From Merdimmobilis hominis (GTDB lineage: Bacteria; Bacillota; Clostridia; Oscillospirales; Ruminococcaceae): a DNA stretch of 64,000 nt. The DNA lies in assembly GCF_016901855.1 (NCBI RefSeq), contig NZ_JACJKY010000006.1, positions 90,734 through 154,733 of the forward strand. Direction: 5' to 3'. Position 1 is the stretch's first letter. Every line of letters begins with the position of its first letter. The notes beneath the pieces are model-generated. The model was given only the letters and a program-made list of their open reading frames with translations, did no database searches and was not told the DNA's origin. This document shows positions 61,581-64,000 of the stretch, piece after piece. A program made the position numbers and the translations under genes.

Positions 61581-63872
61581 ATGAATGCGAATCTGCTCCG
61601 GATTACCCCGGAAAAAACAAAAGCCAACATCTTATTGCACGCACTTCTTTCAGGAATGCTGCCGTTTTTACTCGGTGCGGCAACCTTGCTCAACACGCTT
61701 TCTCCGTTTTCGATCGCGTTTGCAGCTGCTGTACCTGTCAAAATGATATTCCCCGCAGCTATCGGCGCTGTCAGCGGTATATTCGTGTTTCAAACAGATC
61801 ACACCATATTTCATATTGTTGCTATCGTGTTGTTTACAATCATACGGTTCGTATTGGAACGTGTCCTTTCCAATCGTTTTTCTGTACTTGCAAAATGCCT
61901 GTGCTGCTTTGGCATCAGCGGACTATGTCTGTTCTTTTATGCATTGGCAGCAAATCTCACACCGTTTTCGATTTCCGTTTTGCTGATTGAACTCATTTTA
62001 TCAACGAGCTGCATCCCATTGTTTTCCGCGGCTTTGCAGGGCATTACGAACACACAGCAGCATCAGCCTCTGCACGATACCGAAAAAATCGGCATTTGTT
62101 TGCTGCTTGTGACATTGATTTGTTCGTGTGCGGCGATTGTGCTCTTTGGCATGAACCTCGGTATGATGCTCTGTGCCGTTGTCATCCTGACAATGTCTGC
62201 AAGAAGCGGCGTTGCCGGCGGAAGTATTGCTGGTATTTTATGCGGCGCGGCACTGTGTTTATGCCACTCCTCATTTGCTGATTTTGCTGTATTTTTGGCG
62301 ATTGCTGCGTTTTTGTGCGGAATGTTTCAGAATGCCGGAAAGTTTGTGCAGTTGCTCGCCTTTTTGGCATGCAGTGTTTTCTCGTTGTTTTTGATGGGCG
62401 CATCTTCCACCATTACCTTCTGGGTTCTTTCGCTGTTTATCGGATGTGCAGTCTATCTGCTGATTCCGCAGCGCTTTTTTCCGCAAACATACACAACCCA
62501 TTTTTATACCGATACAGGCGACTCCGTCTTTCGCGTCCGGATGAAATTTCTTTCCAATGCACTGGGTGCTATGGAAGATGAATTTTTGGAAATCTCCGAA
62601 AAATTCGATCAAATTGACGTAAACAACATCACCACGGTTTATGAAAGTGCTTCGAACGAAGTCTGCAAATCGTGTCCGCACTGTTTGTCCTGCTGGGATG
62701 CACGATTCAGCGAAATGCTGGACGCCTTTCATCCGCTGACACAAACACTTCGGCAAACAGGATGCGTCACACCGCAAACGCTCCCTCGCTATCTCACCGA
62801 ATGCTGCAGACAGCCGGACAAGCTGTGTACAGCAATCAACGCACGATACCGCACATTTCGCTTTAAAGAAGGAAAATCCCGCTCACTCAAGGAAACAAGA
62901 CAGCTGATGACAGACGGTCTTGAGGCAATTCGCTCGCTGCTCACACAAATGGAGCAGGGGATCTCCTCCATGGTATATGTCGACAAAGAAAAAAGCGAAA
63001 CACTCAGAGCGGCTTTGTTTGAACAATCGCTTGAACCGCAAACCGTCTGCGTATTTGAAAACACCTCCGAGCGGCTGTGTGCCGAAGTCTATTTTGAACA
63101 GCTTCCCGATTGTACGCTCGACACCCTTGCAGTCATTGCCAGCGAAGCGCTCGATCTCTCGTTTGACCGCCCGCAAATCTGTACCGCCGGACATCTGCAT
63201 CGTTTGTTATTTTTGGAGGAAGCGCCGTTTTCGATTTCGTTTGAAGCACGGCAAATCGCATGCGGAGAAAGCCGTATCTGCGGTGACAGTGTCGCATCCT
63301 TTACCGACGATGCCGGAAATCACTGCTTTTTATTGAGTGACGGTATGGGAAACGGACAGCGCGCTGCCATCGACAGCTTGATGACCTGCTCGCTTTTAAA
63401 AAAACTGCTGCGTGCAGGCTTTGGAACCTCCGCATCTCTGCGGCTCTTAAACGGTGCGCTTCGCACAAAATCATCCGATGAATCGCTTGCAACCGTCGAT
63501 CTTTTAACTGTAGACCCCGTAAGCGGACAAGCGCAGTTTTTCAAAGCCGGTGCCGCGCTCTCACTGCTTTATCGTGCAAAAAAGATGAAAGAAATCAAAG
63601 GAACCGCGCTTCCACTCGGCATTTTGCAGGATGCGGAAATCTCCCCTCACACAGAACAGCTTGCACCGGACGATATTTTGATTCTCGTGAGTGACGGTGT
63701 TACGGATACCTTCCCTGTTGATGCCATTTGTCCGCTCTTAAACCGGTATGCCGAAGAAGGCGCTGCGGAAATTGCATTTGCACTTTGCAGCGCCATCAGC
63801 ACCGCACTCAAAACGCCATACGATGATATCACGATTCTTGTTGTAAAAATCGAAAAAAATAATGCCGCATAA
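61581..63872 (+). CDS. spoIIE: Stage II sporulation protein E, serine phosphatase
   Basis: A 763-residue protein with about ten N-terminal membrane helices (to about 300), a central regulatory region with a CKSCPHCLSCW cysteine group, and a C-terminal PP2C phosphatase (ISFEARQIACGESRICGDSV, FLLSDGMGNGQRAA, LVSDGVTDTF, DDITILVVKI). SpoIIE dephosphorylates SpoIIAA in the forespore and so activates sigma-F. GGAGG lies 8 bases before the ATG. The clostridial cysteine cluster could bind metal. Confidence 0.95.
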   Translation: MNANLLRITPEKTKANILLHALLSGMLPFLLGAATLLNTLSPFSIAFAAAVPVKMIFPAAIGAVSGIFVFQTDHTIFHIVAIVLFTIIRFVLERVLSNRFSVLAKCLCCFGISGLCLFFYALAANLTPFSISVLLIELILSTSCIPLFSAALQGITNTQQHQPLHDTEKIGICLLLVTLICSCAAIVLFGMNLGMMLCAVVILTMSARSGVAGGSIAGILCGAALCLCHSSFADFAVFLAIAAFLCGMFQNAGKFVQLLAFLACSVFSLFLMGASSTITFWVLSLFIGCAVYLLIPQRFFPQTYTTHFYTDTGDSVFRVRMKFLSNALGAMEDEFLEISEKFDQIDVNNITTVYESASNEVCKSCPHCLSCWDARFSEMLDAFHPLTQTLRQTGCVTPQTLPRYLTECCRQPDKLCTAINARYRTFRFKEGKSRSLKETRQLMTDGLEAIRSLLTQMEQGISSMVYVDKEKSETLRAALFEQSLEPQTVCVFENTSERLCAEVYFEQLPDCTLDTLAVIASEALDLSFDRPQICTAGHLHRLLFLEEAPFSISFEARQIACGESRICGDSVASFTDDAGNHCFLLSDGMGNGQRAAIDSLMTCSLLKKLLRAGFGTSASLRLLNGALRTKSSDESLATVDLLTVDPVSGQAQFFKAGAALSLLYRAKKMKEIKGTALPLGILQDAEISPHTEQLAPDDILILVSDGVTDTFPVDAICPLLNRYAEEGAAEIAFALCSAISTALKTPYDDITILVVKIEKNNAA

Positions 63873-63925
63873 CAAAAATCCCCGCTTTTTATGAACCGCG
63901 CCAGAAAAAACGGACAATAGACAAA

Positions 63926-63965
63926 TCCCCCCTGATGTAGGAAAATGGAACTACAACAGGGGGGA
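63926..63965 (+). promoter_or_regulatory. Hairpin enclosing the ribosome site of the next gene
   Basis: TCCCCCCTG-A-TGTAG pairs with CTACA-A-CAGGGGGGA: 14 base pairs with one A-A mismatch and a 10-base loop. The GGGGGG ribosome site of the gene at 63972 is wholly in the 3' arm. There is no T-run, so it is not a terminator for spoIIE. Translational control is likely. Confidence 0.6.
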
Positions 63966-63971
63966 ATTTAT

Positions 63972-64000
63972 ATGCGGAGAAGATATCAAAAAGTGCAGGA
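63972..64000 (+). CDS. Start of an unidentified gene, cut by the window edge
   Basis: ATG at 63972 lies 7 bases after GGGGGG and opens MRRRYQKVQ. Only nine codons are visible, so no family can be given. The ribosome site and position after spoIIE support a gene here, but the evidence is thin. Confidence 0.4.

Noticed and set aside
62271..62777. 168-residue minus frame inside spoIIE
   Set aside because: Shadow of a real gene; no ribosome site or domain.

Overview
The window reads as chromosome of a spore-forming, strictly anaerobic member of the Clostridia (Bacillota), most likely an Oscillospirales/Ruminococcaceae-type organism. This rests on sporulation genes (spoIIE, yabP, yabQ, a spoVB-like flippase, a BclA-like collagen-repeat protein), an anaerobic class III ribonucleotide reductase, Firmicutes-type RNA regulators (FMN riboswitch, Leu T-box, ribosomal protein leader), AGGAGG ribosome sites and mid-GC coding sequence. 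No rRNA, tRNA, CRISPR array, insertion sequence or prophage was seen.

Layout. 1-4.7 kb (minus): amidohydrolase (its end lies beyond base 1), S66 LD-carboxypeptidase, DUF368 membrane protein, oligopeptide-binding lipoprotein. 4.76-7.9 kb (minus): the nrdD / glycyl-radical mini-gene / nrdG operon behind a promoter with two NrdR boxes. 8-19.7 kb (minus): PASTA pseudokinase, UvrD-like helicase, U32 protein, mltG, 5-formyl-THF cyclo-ligase, DJ-1 protein, GNAT, DUF2156, tmk, thyX, and a cysteine-rich conserved protein. 19.8-24.7 kb (minus): the conserved spoVB-mazG-hup-rqcP-yabP-yabQ-divIC-yabR block. 24.8-28.7 kb (minus): ribU with FMN riboswitch, CD1247-like protein, efp, an M24 peptidase, yqeG, rpsU. 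28.8-46.4 kb (minus): fifteen closely packed housekeeping genes from a SpoU methyltransferase to leuS (dprA, topA, trmFO, plsX, rnc, smc, ftsY, rdgB, yhbY, nadD, yqeK, rsfS). 46.4-52 kb (minus): infC-rpmI-rplT with a leader, a GH2 beta-mannosidase, birA, a flavin reductase. 52.2-60.3 kb (plus): XRE-cupin regulator, O-antigen-ligase-like protein, a two-gene chromate transporter, a candidate small RNA, and the T-box-controlled leuACDB operon. 60.3-61.3 kb (minus): BclA-like protein and a DUF896 protein. 61.6-64 kb (plus): spoIIE and the first codons of another gene.

Most unusual points: (1) class III ribonucleotide reductase appears split, with the glycyl-radical loop encoded by a separate 53-residue gene just downstream of nrdD; (2) a zinc-ribbon/PASTA membrane protein has a kinase fold lacking the catalytic Lys, HRD Asp and DFG; (3) a putative ~120-nt small RNA with its own promoter and terminator lies upstream of the leu T-box; (4) yqeK has no ordinary start codon where its frame and ribosome site require one; (5) the DUF368 gene is one base out of frame with its best start across a T7 run; (6) a long hairpin at the right edge buries the ribosome site of the next gene. 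All calls come from reading the sequence; no database search was run.
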